Positions 62,446 to 64,000 of a stretch of 64,000 bases of DNA are shown piece after piece. The position numbers were made by a program, and so were the translations under genes. The stretch is from Kocuria carniphila. GTDB taxonomy: Bacteria > Actinomycetota > Actinomycetes > Actinomycetales > Micrococcaceae. Location of the stretch: NCBI RefSeq assembly GCF_004136555.1, contig NZ_NOIT01000014.1, forward strand, positions 1 to 64,000. Reading direction: 5' to 3'. How positions within the stretch are numbered: the first letter of the stretch is position 1; every line of letters starts with the position of its first letter. The notes beneath the pieces are model-generated. The model was not told the origin of the DNA. It saw only the letters and a list, made by a program, of their open reading frames with translations, and did no database searches.

Positions 62446-62483
62446 GAGGCCCGGACCTGCAGAAACCTGCAGGTCCGGGCCTC
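62446..62483 (-). terminator. intrinsic terminator of nrdF
   Basis: A perfect 17-bp stem (62446-62462 with 62467-62483) with an AAAC loop; on the minus strand it is followed by TTTTCG. It begins about 40 bases past the nrdF stop codon. Confidence 0.9.
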
Positions 62484-62521
62484 CCATCAGCCCTTTCGGG
62501 CCTCGAGCAAGCTCTGGGGTC

Positions 62522-63810
<1,289 letters not shown>

Positions 63811-63999
63811 ATGGTGGACATCGGAGGACTTGGAGACAAGGCAAAGCAGTTCGCTGAGGACAACCCGGACAAGGTTGACCAGGGCATCGACAAGGCCGGA
63901 GACACCGTGGACGACCGCACCGGCGGTCAGCACGCGGAACACGTCGACAAGGGCCAGGATGCGCTGCGTAACAAGCTCGGCGGCGGCAACGAGCAGTAA
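63811..63999 (+). CDS. MT0933-like antitoxin family protein
   Basis: A 62-residue acidic protein: MVDIGGLGDKAKQFAEDNPD, then VDQGIDKAGDTVDDRTGGQHAEHVDK, the pattern of the actinobacterial MT0933/Rv0909-type antitoxin family. The partner toxin gene, normally just downstream, would lie beyond the window edge if present. Many such proteins occur alone and may instead be stress proteins. The AAAGGAG site is strong. Confidence 0.75.
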   Translation: MVDIGGLGDKAKQFAEDNPDKVDQGIDKAGDTVDDRTGGQHAEHVDKGQDALRNKLGGGNEQ

Positions 64000-64000
64000 C

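Larger units (their letters stand above)
62141..62521. other. intergenic region, NTF2-like gene to nrdF
   Basis: This 381-base stretch holds the MarR-operon promoter and palindrome at its left end and the nrdF terminator at its right. Between them TGGCACGC occurs three times (62281, 62291, 62305). A short frame at 62164-62214 ending with RDINLLPRNN then TAG could be the tail of a lost gene, but I cannot assign it. No intact gene is visible. It seems to be the far edge of the accessory island. Confidence 0.45.

Overview
The window reads as a high-GC Gram-positive chromosome. A Pup/Arc/PafA locus, RbpA, MshC (mycothiol synthesis), TatA/TatC next to HelY, MurT/GatD and class Ib NrdF together indicate an actinobacterium. 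Gene order and family variants (fused PafBC, FKBP pair beside pafA, DUF349, AbiEi-like and DUF5703 proteins) point to the Micrococcaceae (Rothia/Kocuria/Arthrobacter relatives); the genus cannot be fixed from sequence alone. Most genes lie on the minus strand. I see no rRNA, tRNA or CRISPR array.

Layout. (1) 1-1.5 kb: a decayed sialic-acid locus. An ISL3-type transposase end abuts the C-terminal stub of a sialidase, followed by a DUF4862 gene broken by an in-frame TAA. (2) 1.5-9.3 kb: rarA, dtd, a class II glutamine amidotransferase, a CynX/NimT-like MFS carrier, aspS and hisS. (3) 9.5-21.5 kb: a DUF349 protein and an AbiEi-like protein on plus, then on minus the (p)ppGpp enzyme Rel, secF-secD-yajC, ruvB-ruvA, ruvC and yebC. 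(4) 21.6-26.4 kb: gatD-murT (peptidoglycan amidation), an Ap4A-phosphorylase-like HIT protein and thrS. (5) 26.6-30.9 kb: a PRC-barrel/DUF2382 protein with Asp-Arg repeats, an NfeD/SPFH membrane pair, rbpA and a dolichol-phosphate-mannose-type glycosyltransferase. (6) 31.1-46.7 kb: degenerate amidohydrolase, helY, tatC, tatA, fused pafBC, two FKBP isomerases, pafA, pup, dop, arc and trmI. (7) 46.8-59.4 kb: M50 protease, PAC2 protein, mshC, uppP, an acidic protein, acyl-CoA dehydrogenase, a Tat-exported lyase-fold protein, M20 peptidase, GNAT, PNPOx-like, SRAP and lipoate ligase genes. (8) 59.5-62.5 kb: an accessory island with an IS3-family element, a truncated monooxygenase gene, an IS481-family fragment, and a MarR/NTF2 operon with its own palindrome. 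(9) 62.5-64 kb: nrdF and a small MT0933-type antitoxin gene.

The most notable biology is the pupylation locus. Ligase (PafA), tag (Pup ending GGQ), depupylase/deamidase (Dop) and the ring ATPase (Arc/Mpa) are all intact, but the 20S proteasome genes prcB/prcA that normally sit between pup and pafA are absent: only four bases separate these genes. Arc also lacks the C-terminal GQYL-type tail used to dock on the 20S core. This predicts a proteasome-independent pupylation system. Other points are loss of the usual pgsA-pimA-pdx block between the HIT gene and yebC, no apt between secF and rel, a candidate LexA box at ruvA, and a canonical -1 slippery heptamer in the IS3 element.
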